Source: Clostridia bacterium
GTDB lineage: Bacteria; Bacillota_A; Clostridia; Oscillospirales; CAG-272
Length of the DNA stretch: 40,082 nucleotides
Direction of reading: 5' to 3'
Assembly (NCBI GenBank): GCA_017501175.1
Contig: JAFVXK010000005.1
Coordinates: 1-40,082 of the forward strand
Shown here: piece after piece, positions 1-8,084 of the stretch
How positions within the stretch are numbered: position 1 is the first letter of the stretch
Layout: each line of letters starts with the position of its first letter
Made by a program: the position numbers and the translations under genes
The notes under the pieces: model-generated
What the model was told of the DNA's origin: nothing
Databases searched by the model: none
Seen by the model: the letters and a program-made list of their open reading frames with translations, nothing else

Positions 1-1
1 C

Positions 2-220
2 TTCTTCTCCGGTTACAGACCTCAGTTCTACTTCAGAACTACCGACGTTACCGGTATCATCAACCTTCCCGAGTCTGTTGAGATGTGCCGTCCCGGCGAC
101 AACGTTGATATGAACGTTGAGCTCATCACTCCTATCGCTTGCGAGAAGGGTCTTCGTTTCGCTATCCGTGAGGGTGGTAGAACCGTTGGTTCGGGCGTTG
201 TTTCCGAGATCCTTGCTTAA
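2..220 (+). CDS. tuf: Elongation factor Tu, C-terminal fragment (5' end outside window)
   Basis: The last 72 residues of EF-Tu are visible in frame 2, with the domain III segments [29 protein letters not shown] and [20 protein letters not shown], ending in TAA at 218-220. EF-Tu carries aminoacyl-tRNA to the ribosome as a GTPase; the GTPase domain lies outside the window. The C-terminal sequence is close to the textbook bacterial form and shows nothing odd. A strong hairpin follows 33 bases downstream, so tuf is probably the last gene of its transcript (commonly the str operon or a lone tuf). Identification is secure; completeness upstream cannot be judged. Confidence 0.98.
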   Translation, partial: FFSGYRPQFYFRTTDVTGIINLPESVEMCRPGDNVDMNVELITPIACEKGLRFAIREGGRTVGSGVVSEILA

Positions 221-253
221 TTTCAGAGTTTAACTTTTGAAATAAAGTAAATT

Positions 254-280
254 CCCCGACAGTCCATCGGACTGTCGGGG
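254..280 (+). terminator. Terminator-like hairpin after tuf
   Basis: A perfect 12-bp stem, CCCCGACAGTCC (254-265) with GGACTGTCGGGG (269-280), has a 3-base loop. The downstream tract is A/T-rich rather than a clean T run, so it could also be a 3'-end stabilising hairpin. Confidence 0.8.
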
Positions 281-372
281 ATTAAAAACAAGATTTTTAC
301 CTTTATATTATATAGGTCAGAAGGTGAAAATCCTCTTTTCACGTTTTACATATAATAAATACTAAACTATAT

Positions 373-550
373 TTTCTTTGGGGATTGGTGAAATTCCATA
401 CCGGCAGTAAAGTCTGCGAAGAGCTTGCGCTCCCGATGAGGTGAAATTCCTCAACCGACGGTAAAGTCCGGATGATAAAAGAAAGTCGTCTTGTCGCGGT
501 TCGATAAGACGTGTTTTCGTCCTCGGTTGTGTCCGAGGCTTTTCTTTTTT
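373..550 (+). promoter_or_regulatory. FMN riboswitch (RFN element) with terminator platform
   Basis: The conserved RFN blocks are plain: GGTGAAATTCC (388 on), ACCGGCAGTAAAGTCTGCGA, GATGAGGTGAAATTCCTC and ACCGACGGTAAAGTCCGGAT. The closing helix P1 pairs TTTCTTT (373-379) with AAAGAAA (478-484). The expression platform ends in an intrinsic terminator, CCTCGG (521-526) with CCGAGG (533-538), followed by a T-rich tract to 550. A second hairpin, CGTCTT (487-492) with AAGACG (506-511), lies between aptamer and terminator. With FMN bound, transcription should stop before ribU. A TATAAT at 351-356 is a possible -10 without a convincing -35. Confidence 0.96.
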
Positions 551-576
551 CTCTCCTACTGAAAGAAAGGAAAAAT

Positions 577-1269
577 ATGAATAGCAAAAATAAAATAAGC
601 GATCAAACGAAAAAACTGTGTGGTATGGCAATGTTTGCCGCACTTGCCTTTGTTTTAAGTCTTGCAACTGCCGGTATTAAGATAGCTTTTCTGACAATTG
701 ACATTAAAGATGCGATACTGGCTATCGGTGCATTTATTTATGGGCCGATTTCAGCATTGCCTATCTGTGTAGTAACAGCCTTGCTTTCGAGCGTTATCAC
801 CGGATTTGAAACGGGATTTTGGGGATTAGCTATGGATTTTTTGTCCAGCATTATCTTCTCAATGACGGCGGCTTTGATATATAAATATAAGCGAACTATG
901 ACAGGTGCCGTTGTTGGCCTTTTTGTTGCGGTGTTGACATATACGGTTATGATGATTCCTTTGAATCTTATAATTACACCCATTTATACAGGACAGCCGA
1001 TTGAAGCCGTTGCAGGATTGCTCATTCCCTTGCTCATACCGTTTAATTTTGCAAAATCAGTGCTGAATGCCGCTGTTGTAATGATGCTTTATAAGCCTAT
1101 CGTTACCGCGCTGCGCGCGACGAAGCTTGTACGAGGAGATACAAGAAGCACAAAGATTGGTAAAACAACCGTTGTAATTCTTGCAATTGCACTAGTAACG
1201 CTTTTGGTTGCCATAGTCGTATTTATTGTTACAGAAAATTCTCTTCCGCCTTATCTCAAAAACATGTAA
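577..1269 (+). CDS. ribU: ECF transporter S component, riboflavin-specific (RibU-like)
   Basis: This 230-residue, very hydrophobic protein has about six membrane segments and matches the substrate-binding S component of an energy-coupling-factor riboflavin transporter. The segment LTIDIKDAILAIGAFIYGP resembles the conserved region of RibU proteins, and an FMN riboswitch directly upstream gives strong functional support. The start at 577 is chosen because GAAAGG (565-570) sits at good spacing; a longer reading would begin inside the riboswitch terminator. The shared EcfA/A'/T module is not in the window and must be encoded elsewhere. The C-terminus carries an extra helix around residues 200-222. 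It should import riboflavin or related flavins when FMN is low. Confidence 0.93.
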   Translation: MNSKNKISDQTKKLCGMAMFAALAFVLSLATAGIKIAFLTIDIKDAILAIGAFIYGPISALPICVVTALLSSVITGFETGFWGLAMDFLSSIIFSMTAALIYKYKRTMTGAVVGLFVAVLTYTVMMIPLNLIITPIYTGQPIEAVAGLLIPLLIPFNFAKSVLNAAVVMMLYKPIVTALRATKLVRGDTRSTKIGKTTVVILAIALVTLLVAIVVFIVTENSLPPYLKNM

Positions 1270-1296
1270 GACGTAATTTTCGGTGATGAAAATGCT

Positions 1297-1326
1297 AAAA
1301 GCACGGTCTTTTAAGACCGTGCTTTT
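1297..1326. terminator. Bidirectional terminator between ribU and the flavoprotein gene
   Basis: Stem GCACGGTCTT (1301-1310) with AAGACCGTGC (1313-1322) is flanked by AAAA on the left and TTTT on the right, so it can work for ribU and for the convergent gene on the minus strand. Confidence 0.9.
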
Positions 1327-1384
1327 TACGATAAGTGTAGCCCCGTGTTAAAATTAACGATTGAAATATAAACTAAAGTTTACA

Positions 1385-2002
1385 TTATCTTATGAAATTT
1401 GTGCGGATTTGGGGCTCTTTTTCGGGAATACCGTATTTTTCTTTGCCCAGAGCTATCGCCTTTAGCATAAACGCCATATTTTTGCCGAGGGTACGCATCG
1501 TTTGTAGTCCCTCTGCGTCCTGAAGCGCGTCCGCGGCGGAGTTTCCGTGTATCATATTCCAGTATTGGCTTGTAACAATCGGCATTCCCGAAATTGCAAA
1601 ATACTTGTTAAGGGCGTCAAAGGTTGCCGTGCAACCGCCGCGTCTTGCCGAAACTATTGCTGCGCCTACTTTCATCGTTTTTGGGAAGCGAGAGCTGTAA
1701 AACAGTCTGTCAAGCAGCGCAACAAGGGTTGAATTCGGAGCTGCGTAATACACGGGCGAGCCAACAACAAGACCGTCGCACTCCTTGAATTTTTCGGCTA
1801 TCGCATTGACCTCGTCGTCAAAGGCGCACCTACCAAGCTCGGTGCATCTTCTGCAAGCGACGCAACCGCGAATTGCCTTCGCACCGACGTGTATAAGCTC
1901 GGTTTCTATGCCTTCGTTTTCAAGCGTTTTCATGACCTCGTTCATCGCGGTAAAGACGCTTCCGTCCTTATGAGGACTGCCGTTAATAAATAAAACCTTC
2001 AT
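1385..2002 (-). CDS. Iron-sulfur flavoprotein / NADPH-dependent FMN reductase family
   Basis: This 205-residue flavodoxin-like protein starts MKVLFINGSPHKDGSV, the FMN-phosphate loop of the family. A cysteine cluster at residues 47, 50, 53 and 59 (GCVACRRCTELGRC) resembles the compact [4Fe-4S] motif of iron-sulfur flavoproteins. The segment GLVVGSPVYYAAPNS is the typical second flavin-contact loop. It should be a cytoplasmic FMN protein moving electrons to an unknown acceptor; such proteins are often annotated as flavodoxin family or NAD(P)H-dependent oxidoreductases. The ribosome binding site GGGAGG precedes the ATG and a promoter is visible. It is transcribed alone, convergent to ribU, and the flavin link may be coincidental. 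Confidence 0.88.
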   Translation of the reverse strand: MKVLFINGSPHKDGSVFTAMNEVMKTLENEGIETELIHVGAKAIRGCVACRRCTELGRCAFDDEVNAIAEKFKECDGLVVGSPVYYAAPNSTLVALLDRLFYSSRFPKTMKVGAAIVSARRGGCTATFDALNKYFAISGMPIVTSQYWNMIHGNSAADALQDAEGLQTMRTLGKNMAFMLKAIALGKEKYGIPEKEPQIRTNFIR

Positions 2003-2029
2003 TTTTTCCTCCCGTAATGTTCTACATAC

Positions 2030-2058
2030 ATTATAGTATAAATCCGACCTTTTTGCAA
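2030..2058 (-). promoter_or_regulatory. Promoter of the flavoprotein gene
   Basis: On the minus strand TTGCAA (2053-2058), 17 bases, then TATAAT (2030-2035), about 28 bases upstream of the start codon. Confidence 0.75.
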
Positions 2059-2096
2059 CAATAAATGAAATAAAAAGTAAATTTTTACGTAACCCC

Positions 2097-2125
2097 TTGC
2101 TAGCGTAAAATATATATGATATAAT
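2097..2125 (+). promoter_or_regulatory. Promoter of the mutS-like/coaW run
   Basis: TTGCTA (2097-2102), 17 bases, TATAAT (2120-2125). Transcription would start near 2132, downstream of the ATG at 2130, which argues for the start at 2172. Confidence 0.7.
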
Positions 2126-2171
2126 TATAATGAAAAATAATGCGCAAACGAAGGAGCGCGAAAGGACAGTT

Positions 2172-3773
2172 ATGGCTGAACGTTTTATAAGCCTTCTTTA
2201 TCCTAACGAGGAGGCGTACGCATATCATACCGACAGAAACAATCTTCCCGACATTTCCGAGTCTGTATGCGACGAGCTAGGCTTAACCGAGATATTCGGC
2301 TTGAAAAGCGGTTCGCTTACCGACTTCTTTACCTCTGATATGGAGGTTATCTCATACCGTCAGGGAACTCTTAATGACCTTATGGCAATTCCCGAGCTTA
2401 AGGAAACGCTCGCTAAAATACACCCGATACTTGACGATATGATGGAGCTGCGCAGACTTAATTCTGAGGCGCAGACGCCTGCCGATGCATATCTTTACGG
2501 AATTACCGAGATTGAGCTTTACGTATCCTGTATAAGAGAGCTGGAAGAGGGACTTTCGGGCGTTAAGGACAGAATAAAAAGCCCTGCGTTCCTTGAGCTT
2601 TGCGACTTTGTAAGCTCAATAACCAAATCAGAGTATTATTCCGACCTCAACAAAAAGCTTGAAGCGCTCACCTCGCGAGTACACGAGATTAAGAGCATAA
2701 CCATAGGGGTAAACCTCGACAGAGAATTCCGTCCAACCTCGGCGGGAGTTATATCGGTTAATTCCGAGGAGTTCAAGTCGGGCAAGGTGCTTGATAAGAT
2801 ACTTAGGCTTTCATTTAAAAACGACGCGTTCACCTGCATTGCAAATCTTTCTCCCTTTGGCAGAGGACAGAGTGAAAACAAGCAGGAGGCGCTTGTCGGC
2901 GCTTTCAATACCGCAATAGAAGATATATTCAGGGGCTCTGTTAAGGGGTGGCGGAATATTGTCGGTGAGTACGTTATCGACAACACCGATTTCCTCTTAA
3001 GACTTCTTCCCGAGATTGAGTTCATTTCTCGTGCGGCGGAGCTTATTACAAGGCTTTCGGCACACGAGGGCTGTGATGTAACCGTTCCCAAGGCGGCGCC
3101 TGTTGAAAAGAAGTGCTTCTCGGCAAAGGGGCTTTACAATCCAAGGGTTGCGCTTGCAATAGATGACGAAATAGTGACAAACGACCTATCGTTTGACGAC
3201 AAGGCGAGAATATACGTTCTGACAGGACCTAACCGAGGCGGAAAATCGGTTATAACCGTTGCGCTCGGTGCGGCGCAGGCGATGTTCCAGCTCGGATTGC
3301 CTGTTCCTGCAAGTGATGCGGAAATTTCGGTCGTATCAGGCATATATACGCACTTCCCCGAGGGCGCTGACGACACGATAGATAAGGGACGTCTTGGCGA
3401 GGAGTGCGCAAGGCTTAGGGAGATATTCGATAGCTCGGACGAGGACAGTATGATACTGCTCGACGAGTCGCTTTCCTCAACCGGTGCATACGAGGCGGCA
3501 TACATAGCGTCCGAGATACTCACTGCGTTTGCCGTTCGCAGATGCAGAGGCATTTTCTCGACGCATCTTCACGAGCTCGCCTCGGGAATAGATGAAATAA
3601 ACAGACGCTCGGCAGAGCGTGGCGGCGTTGCCGTTGATACTCTCGTTGCCGGCATTGACGAGGGGCGCAGGTCCTTCAAAATATACAGAGCAAAGCCCGA
3701 CGGAAAATCTTATGCTAGGGATATTGCTGAAAAATACGGGCTTTCGTTTGAAAAGCTTATGGAGAAAAAATAA
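2172..3773 (+). CDS. Short MutS-family ATPase without mismatch-recognition domain
   Basis: This 533-residue protein has the MutS core and C-terminal ATPase but is far shorter than MutS (about 850 residues) and has no visible N-terminal mismatch-binding domain or C-terminal Smr nuclease. The ATPase is intact: Walker A GPNRGGKS near residues 351-358, Walker B MILLDES near 427-433 followed by SSTGAYEA, and FSTHLHEL near 462. The lever/clamp region is reduced. The ATG at 2172 is chosen because AAAGGA precedes it, whereas the ATG at 2130 has no binding site and lies before the predicted transcript start. MutS-like short forms are known in Bacillota without firm function; recombination or ribosome-associated roles are possible. 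First gene of a probable five-gene run. Confidence 0.85.
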   Translation: MAERFISLLYPNEEAYAYHTDRNNLPDISESVCDELGLTEIFGLKSGSLTDFFTSDMEVISYRQGTLNDLMAIPELKETLAKIHPILDDMMELRRLNSEAQTPADAYLYGITEIELYVSCIRELEEGLSGVKDRIKSPAFLELCDFVSSITKSEYYSDLNKKLEALTSRVHEIKSITIGVNLDREFRPTSAGVISVNSEEFKSGKVLDKILRLSFKNDAFTCIANLSPFGRGQSENKQEALVGAFNTAIEDIFRGSVKGWRNIVGEYVIDNTDFLLRLLPEIEFISRAAELITRLSAHEGCDVTVPKAAPVEKKCFSAKGLYNPRVALAIDDEIVTNDLSFDDKARIYVLTGPNRGGKSVITVALGAAQAMFQLGLPVPASDAEISVVSGIYTHFPEGADDTIDKGRLGEECARLREIFDSSDEDSMILLDESLSSTGAYEAAYIASEILTAFAVRRCRGIFSTHLHELASGIDEINRRSAERGGVAVDTLVAGIDEGRRSFKIYRAKPDGKSYARDIAEKYGLSFEKLMEKK

Positions 3774-3775
3774 AG

Positions 3776-3790
3776 TCCGCGGAGCGCGGA
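3776..3790 (+). other. Small hairpin before the coaW ribosome binding site
   Basis: TCCGCG (3776-3781) and CGCGGA (3785-3790) with loop GAG stand immediately before GAAAGG (3791-3796). The spacer between genes is only 32 bases, so a translational rather than terminating role is likelier. Confidence 0.5.
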
Positions 3791-3805
3791 GAAAGGTAGG
3801 CTGAA

Positions 3806-4660
3806 ATGAGCGTTATTATCGGAATAGACGTTGGCGGAAGCACCACTAAAATCGTGGGCTTGAAAACCGACGGTGACAGCATCTCATTGATAGAGCCGCA
3901 GCTTGTAAGAGCTAATGACCCCATAACTGCAACTTACGGTGCTTTCGGTAAATTTACCGATGAAAACGGTTTTGATATCAAGGATATTGACAGAGTTATG
4001 ATGACGGGCGTCGGCTCGTCTTACGTGAAGCACAATCTTTACGGGCTTAACTGCCAAAGAGTCGCCGAGTTTGACAGTATAGGCAAAGGCGGACTTTACC
4101 TATCAGGGCTTGAAGAGGCACTGGTCGTAAGCATGGGCACGGGAACCGCAATAGTTCACGCCAAGGCTGACGGCACGATGAACTACCTCGGAGGTACGGG
4201 AGTCGGAGGCGGAACACTCGTGGGTCTTTCAAAGCTTCTTTTGCAGGCGGAAACCATTGAGCATATTGAGGAGTATGCCGACGAAGGAGATCTTGCTATG
4301 ATAGATCTTCGCATCAAGGACATAACCTCAAAGACAAAAAGCGGCAAAGACAGCCTTGCAGACGAGCTGACTGCCTCGAATTTCGGCAACGTTTCGGACG
4401 TAGCATCAAAGTCGGATATTGCTCTCGGCATTATGAATATGGTTTATGAAACGGTTGCTATGGTGTCGATTTTTGCAGCCCAGCATTGCGGTGTTAAGGA
4501 TATAGTTCTTACCGGAAATTTAACACGGCTCTCGTATTGTAAAGAAAAGTTTGCAAAAATCAACGAGCTTTACGCAAATCGCGGAGTTAAATTCTCAATT
4601 CCTCAAAAGGCGCAGTACGCGACGGTTATAGGAACGGCGCTCTTGGGAAGCAATAAATAA
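3806..4660 (+). CDS. coaW: Type II pantothenate kinase
   Basis: This 284-residue protein belongs to the ASKHA fold and matches type II pantothenate kinases (first step of coenzyme A synthesis, ATP + pantothenate to 4'-phosphopantothenate). The phosphate-binding loop GIDVGGSTTK is at residues 6-15, with further family segments MMTGVGSSYV, MGTGTAIVHA and TGVGGGTLVGLSKLL, and the C-terminal VLTGNLTRL. Length fits the Staphylococcus enzyme class (about 270). GAAAGG precedes the ATG. It follows the MutS-like gene by 32 bases and precedes a CBS protein by 17, so it is probably cotranscribed. Type II kinases are usually insensitive to CoA feedback, a family property not tested here. Confidence 0.93.
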   Translation: MSVIIGIDVGGSTTKIVGLKTDGDSISLIEPQLVRANDPITATYGAFGKFTDENGFDIKDIDRVMMTGVGSSYVKHNLYGLNCQRVAEFDSIGKGGLYLSGLEEALVVSMGTGTAIVHAKADGTMNYLGGTGVGGGTLVGLSKLLLQAETIEHIEEYADEGDLAMIDLRIKDITSKTKSGKDSLADELTASNFGNVSDVASKSDIALGIMNMVYETVAMVSIFAAQHCGVKDIVLTGNLTRLSYCKEKFAKINELYANRGVKFSIPQKAQYATVIGTALLGSNK

Positions 4661-4677
4661 ATCAGAACGGAGAAAAA

Positions 4678-5115
4678 ATGAACATTCTCAGATTCCTTGT
4701 TCCCAAAAGCCTTGTTGCTTACGTAGAGGATTCCTCTACCGTTAGGCAGGCTTTTGAAAAAATGCGTTTTCACAGATACGTTACCATTCCGGTTCTTAAT
4801 TCCGTGGGAGAATACGTCGGAACGCTTAGAAACGAGGACATATTCAGATACTTTTTGGATAATAACAGCTTTGATTCAAGAGAGGCGGAAAGAGACGGAG
4901 TTCTTACAATTCTTGACAAGGACTACACGAAGCCGCTTTCTCATAATGCTTCGGTTAGAGAGCTTATAGATATGGTTAAGGAGCACAACTCGGTGCCGGT
5001 GGTTGACGACAGAGGCTGCTTTATCGGAATTATTTTGAGGCGTGACGTTCTTAATTTCCTTTCGGTCTGCTATGAAAAAAGTCTTGCAAAAAAAGACGAG
5101 GGCGGACAAAGCTGA
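4678..5115 (+). CDS. CBS-pair protein
   Basis: This 145-residue protein consists almost entirely of two CBS domains: residues about 6-60 (VRQAFEKMRFHRYVTIPVLN, VGTLRNEDIFRYF) and about 75-132 (VRELIDMVKEHNSVPVVDD, IGIILRRDVLNFL). CBS pairs bind adenine nucleotides. The stand-alone size and layout resemble the c-di-AMP-binding CBS proteins CbpB/DarB of Listeria and Bacillus, which control the (p)ppGpp synthetase and pyruvate carboxylase, but sequence similarity cannot be measured here, so that link is only a suggestion. CGGAG sits upstream of the ATG. It lies between coaW and an unknown membrane protein. Confidence 0.85.
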   Translation: MNILRFLVPKSLVAYVEDSSTVRQAFEKMRFHRYVTIPVLNSVGEYVGTLRNEDIFRYFLDNNSFDSREAERDGVLTILDKDYTKPLSHNASVRELIDMVKEHNSVPVVDDRGCFIGIILRRDVLNFLSVCYEKSLAKKDEGGQS

Positions 5116-5160
5116 TTTTTCAGGCAGGTGTTGATTATTCTGACCTTGGAGGGTTAATTT

Positions 5161-6183
5161 ATGTTTGAAGAAAAAAGAGAGAAGGAATATCTTGACGGAG
5201 AACCCCCAAGGGCCAGGTATGAACAAGAGGGGGGCGAGAGCAGACGCTCCGATTTCGATTATTTTTCGAGAATGGAATACGATAAAACAGGGCGCGCTCC
5301 AGACGCTCTTTTCGGAAAGCTTGCGGAAATAACTCACGACGCAGAAGGCGTTGCAAAAAAGACGAAAAAATATAGGCTCACGGCGCTATCGCAAATAAAG
5401 AGCCTTACCGAATACGAGATAAACAGACTTGAATACAAGATGAATCTCGAGCGATACAGGTACAGCGCAGACCCCAACGCCGGCGAAAAGCACGAGCGCA
5501 GTATAAAGCGGCGTATGAGAGGCGTGCGCTTTCAGGCGTTTCGTTCTTTGATTTTTGAAAACAGCGACCAAAGGCGCTATATGAAGGCGATGAGCATTAC
5601 CGACGACACGCGCGGCATTGCAGCTTCTTGCAGAACCGACGTCCTTAACAAACGTAAGGCAGAGCTTCTTTTGCTCCTTGAGGAAAGGGAAAAAATCGAG
5701 CTTGAGCTTTCCACGCTTTACGCTGAAAAATACAGGGAGTATTTGGGCGCATCAAAGGACAAAAGGGTTCTGAGGATAAAGCTTCGCGCGGCTCGCAAGG
5801 CGTACAAGCACTATCAGGAGCTCAGCAAAAGCGTATCAAAATACATCTTCTCTCCCGACGATAAAAGCAGGCTCTATGAGTACATAAACCGCAGCATCGA
5901 GCTTTCCTCGGAGATTGCCGTTTTGAAGTATGAGCGCAAGAGCTTTAACACAAAGGGCATCAGTCGCGCAGACCAGAAGCGAGAAATTCACGAGAAAAAG
6001 AGAGAGAAGGCTCGCGCTGAGCGCAACGTGAGCGCTCTGCTTAACAAGGCTCGCAGAAGAACCTATTTTTACGGAGAAAACGGAATAATGCGCTGGCTTA
6101 TAGGATTTTCCATATTTGCCGCTATAATCATAGCCTTGTTCTGTATTTTCTATGAGCCAATTACAAAAATGATTGGGGGATAG
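5161..6183 (+). CDS. Unknown highly charged coiled-coil protein with C-terminal membrane anchor
   Basis: I do not recognise this 340-residue protein. It is very rich in Lys, Arg and Glu and mostly helical, with probable coiled coil around residues 165-215 (NKRKAELLLLLEEREKIELE) and 255-295. A single hydrophobic stretch near residues 312-333 (WLIGFSIFAAIIIALFCIFY) should be a C-terminal membrane anchor, leaving the charged body in the cytoplasm. GGAGGG precedes the ATG at 5161 with good spacing. The stop codon overlaps the binding site of the next small gene. Codon usage matches neighbours, so it looks native. It could be a division or envelope scaffold; no function is claimed. Confidence 0.75.
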   Translation: MFEEKREKEYLDGEPPRARYEQEGGESRRSDFDYFSRMEYDKTGRAPDALFGKLAEITHDAEGVAKKTKKYRLTALSQIKSLTEYEINRLEYKMNLERYRYSADPNAGEKHERSIKRRMRGVRFQAFRSLIFENSDQRRYMKAMSITDDTRGIAASCRTDVLNKRKAELLLLLEEREKIELELSTLYAEKYREYLGASKDKRVLRIKLRAARKAYKHYQELSKSVSKYIFSPDDKSRLYEYINRSIELSSEIAVLKYERKSFNTKGISRADQKREIHEKKREKARAERNVSALLNKARRRTYFYGENGIMRWLIGFSIFAAIIIALFCIFYEPITKMIGG

Positions 6184-6187
6184 GAGA

Positions 6188-6391
6188 ATGTCAGTGCAGA
6201 GAAAAACAGACCGTGATGCCGAAATAGATGAAAAAATACGCGAGCTTGAGCTTAAAAAGCTTGAGGTAAAGCAAAAAATAGAGGAAGTATTATCGGAAAT
6301 CGCGGAGGAAAGCGGTATAAAGAGCATCAAAAACCGCAAATACGACGTAGGACTTGCTCCAAACGACTGGTCTGAAGAGGAAAATATTTGA
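6188..6391 (+). CDS. Small unknown coiled-coil protein
   Basis: This is a 67-residue charged helical protein with the segment KIRELELKKLEVKQKIEEVL predicted as a short coiled coil, and a conserved-looking tail ending NDWSEEENI. The start is uncertain: the ATG at 6188 is used here, but TAGGAG (6181-6186) is only one base from it, so the GTG at 6194 would have better spacing, and a TTG at 6173 is also open. Its start region overlaps the end of the preceding membrane-anchored gene, which suggests coupled translation and a joint role. No function recognised. Confidence 0.65.
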   Translation: MSVQRKTDRDAEIDEKIRELELKKLEVKQKIEEVLSEIAEESGIKSIKNRKYDVGLAPNDWSEEENI

Positions 6392-6427
6392 GATTTTAAA
6401 ATATTTTGGTATTTTTTGAATAAATAC

Positions 6428-6455
6428 TTGATTTTTTTAAAAAATATGGTATAAT
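6428..6455 (+). promoter_or_regulatory. Promoter of the rimP-nusA-infB operon
   Basis: TTGATT (6428-6433), 16 bases, TATAAT (6450-6455) with an extended TGG just before the -10. The leader to rimP would be about 70 bases. Confidence 0.8.
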
Positions 6456-6479
6456 AGTCGTAGAATGAATATGAAAGGT

Positions 6480-6505
6480 GAAGAGTGACCCGCGGGTCAC
6501 TCTTC
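6480..6505 (+). repeat. 26-bp perfect palindrome in the rimP leader
   Basis: GAAGAGTGACCCG (6480-6492) is followed directly by its exact reverse complement CGGGTCACTCTTC (6493-6505). As RNA it would form an 11-bp stem with a CGCG loop. There is no T run, so it is not a normal terminator. GAAAGG (6473-6478) lies one base upstream; the true rimP binding site GGGGAG (6521-6526) lies downstream. Confidence 0.9.
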
Positions 6506-6531
6506 ATTCGTTGTAAGGACGGGGAGAAAAA

Positions 6532-6993
6532 ATGAAAAAAAACATTAAAGACACGGTAAGAGAAGCAATAGAGCCAACCGTTACGGAGCTCGGCTATCGC
6601 ATCTGGGACGTTACCTACTCCAAGATTGGCGCGGACTATCACCTTGAGATTACGATAGATTCCGACGAGGGAATAGGAATAGAGGATTGCGAAAAGGTAC
6701 ACCGCGCCATCGACCCTATTCTTGACGAGGCAGACCCAATCGAGAGCTTCTACTACCTTGACGTTTCGTCGCCCGGACTTGAAAGAGAGCTTCGCACCGA
6801 GGAGCACATACTTCTTTCGATAGGCGCGGCTGTTGAGGCAAAGCTCTTCGCTGCAAAGGACGGCGCAAAGTCGGTGACGGGAAAGCTCGTTTCCTTTGAG
6901 GACGGCAGAGTGGTTATAGAGAACGAAGTCGGTATGGTTGAGCTCGAAAAGAGCGAAATTTCCAAGCTGACCACGGTATTTTTTGAGGACTAA
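6532..6993 (+). CDS. rimP: Ribosome maturation factor RimP
   Basis: This 153-residue protein is RimP, needed for assembly of the 30S subunit. The family signature LDVSSPGLERELR lies near residues 75-87, with the N-terminal domain YRIWDVTYSKIGADYHLEI and a C-terminal SH3-like domain (VTGKLVSFEDGRVVIENE). Length is normal. GGGGAG is five bases from the ATG. It opens the conserved rimP-nusA-ylxR-ylxQ-infB order found across Bacillota, 58 bases before nusA. A promoter and a palindromic leader precede it. Confidence 0.97.
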   Translation: MKKNIKDTVREAIEPTVTELGYRIWDVTYSKIGADYHLEITIDSDEGIGIEDCEKVHRAIDPILDEADPIESFYYLDVSSPGLERELRTEEHILLSIGAAVEAKLFAAKDGAKSVTGKLVSFEDGRVVIENEVGMVELEKSEISKLTTVFFED

Positions 6994-7021
6994 TTAAAAT
7001 AAATATATCAAAACGAAAGGG

Positions 7022-7037
7022 CGTAACCTAGGTTACG
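7022..7037 (+). repeat. 16-bp perfect palindrome in the nusA translation-initiation region
   Basis: CGTAACCT (7022-7029) and AGGTTACG (7030-7037) form a zero-spacer palindrome, a 6-bp hairpin with a CUAG loop as RNA. GAAAGG (7015-7020) ends one base upstream, and the nusA ATG is 14 bases downstream with only a weak CGGA near it. Confidence 0.85.
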
Positions 7038-7051
7038 GGTAAAACGGAAAA

Positions 7052-8083
7052 ATGAACGCAGATTTCTTCAATGCCCTCGACCTTCTTGAGAAGGAGAACG
7101 GCATATCAAAGGATTTTATGATAGCTCAAATTGAGCTGGCTCTCGCAAATGCTTGCAGAAAAGAGGTAGGCCCTACTACCGTGATTCGCGTACAGCTTGA
7201 CCCTGTCAAGAATGATATGCGCGTGTTTCAGCAGAGAACCGTCGTTGCTGACGGCGAGGTAGAGGACGATAACTGTCAGATAGCTCTTTCCGATGCTAAG
7301 GCGCTCAGCCGCCGCCACAAGCTCGGCGGTGTCGTTGAGACCGAGCTCAAGACCAAAAACTTCCGCAGACTCTCCGCGCAGGCAGGAAAGCAGATGATAG
7401 TTCAGGCTATCCGTACCGCAGAGCGTGAAAGACAGACAAGAGAGTACGAGGATAAGAAGGAAGAAATTATCACCGCTATCGTAGATAAGGTAGATACCAC
7501 AAACGGCAACCTTATTCTCGACACGGGTACGGGCTATGCAACCCTTCTCGCTTCGGAGCAGATTCCCGGAGAGCGTCATGACGTCGGTGACAGAATTAAG
7601 GTGTTTATCTCCGAGGTAAAGACCGGCGAGATGCGCGGCCCGATAGTCACTCTTTCGAGAAATCACCCTCACTTTGTAAAGCGTCTTTTCGAGCTTGAGA
7701 TTCCCGAGATACAGGACGGAACGATAGTTATAAGAGGCGTTTCGCGCGAGGCGGGAAGCAGAACCAAGATAGCAGTAGAGTCGAGAGATGAGAACGTTGA
7801 TGCGATAGGCTCGTGTATCGGTAAGAACGGAATGAGAATTTCGAACATTCTCGCCGAGCTTGGAAATGAAAAGGTTGATATTATAAGATACAGCGACGAC
7901 CTTCCCACCTATATTGCCGAGGCACTCTCTCCCGCAAAGGTTCTTTCGGTCGTTATGGAGGACGAGCGCACCTGCAGAGTTACCGTTCTTCCCGAGCAGC
8001 TTTCGCTTGCTATCGGTAAGGAAGGACAGAACGCAAAGCTCGTTGCAAGACTCACCGGCTGTAAGATAGATATAAAGGCATAA
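7052..8083 (+). CDS. nusA: Transcription termination/antitermination factor NusA
   Basis: This 343-residue NusA has the N-terminal RNA-polymerase-binding domain (residues about 1-125, DLLEKENGISKDFMIAQIE), an S1 domain (about 135-200), and two KH domains with GKNGMRISNIL near 255-265 and AIGKEGQNAKLVARL near 322-336. It lacks the C-terminal acidic repeats of proteobacterial NusA, as is usual in Bacillota. It modulates pausing, intrinsic termination and antitermination. The ATG has a poor local binding site; a better GAAAGG lies 31 bases upstream beyond a palindrome that could fold away. It abuts ylxR with one base between stop and start. Confidence 0.97.
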   Translation: MNADFFNALDLLEKENGISKDFMIAQIELALANACRKEVGPTTVIRVQLDPVKNDMRVFQQRTVVADGEVEDDNCQIALSDAKALSRRHKLGGVVETELKTKNFRRLSAQAGKQMIVQAIRTAERERQTREYEDKKEEIITAIVDKVDTTNGNLILDTGTGYATLLASEQIPGERHDVGDRIKVFISEVKTGEMRGPIVTLSRNHPHFVKRLFELEIPEIQDGTIVIRGVSREAGSRTKIAVESRDENVDAIGSCIGKNGMRISNILAELGNEKVDIIRYSDDLPTYIAEALSPAKVLSVVMEDERTCRVTVLPEQLSLAIGKEGQNAKLVARLTGCKIDIKA

Positions 8084-8084
8084 T

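Noticed and set aside
323..343. Hairpin GTGAAAA/TTTTCAC before the FMN riboswitch, with GGTGAAAATCC resembling an RFN block
   Set aside because: It lacks all other riboswitch parts; probably chance or an old fragment, and too weak to be called a terminator.
6463..6489. Possible leader peptide MNMKGEE in the rimP leader
   Set aside because: Seven codons with no binding site of its own; the stop lies in the palindrome, but nothing suggests attenuation.
5836..6807. 323-codon frame on the minus strand
   Set aside because: It crosses the rimP promoter and palindrome and opposes three plus-strand genes; no protein-like motifs.
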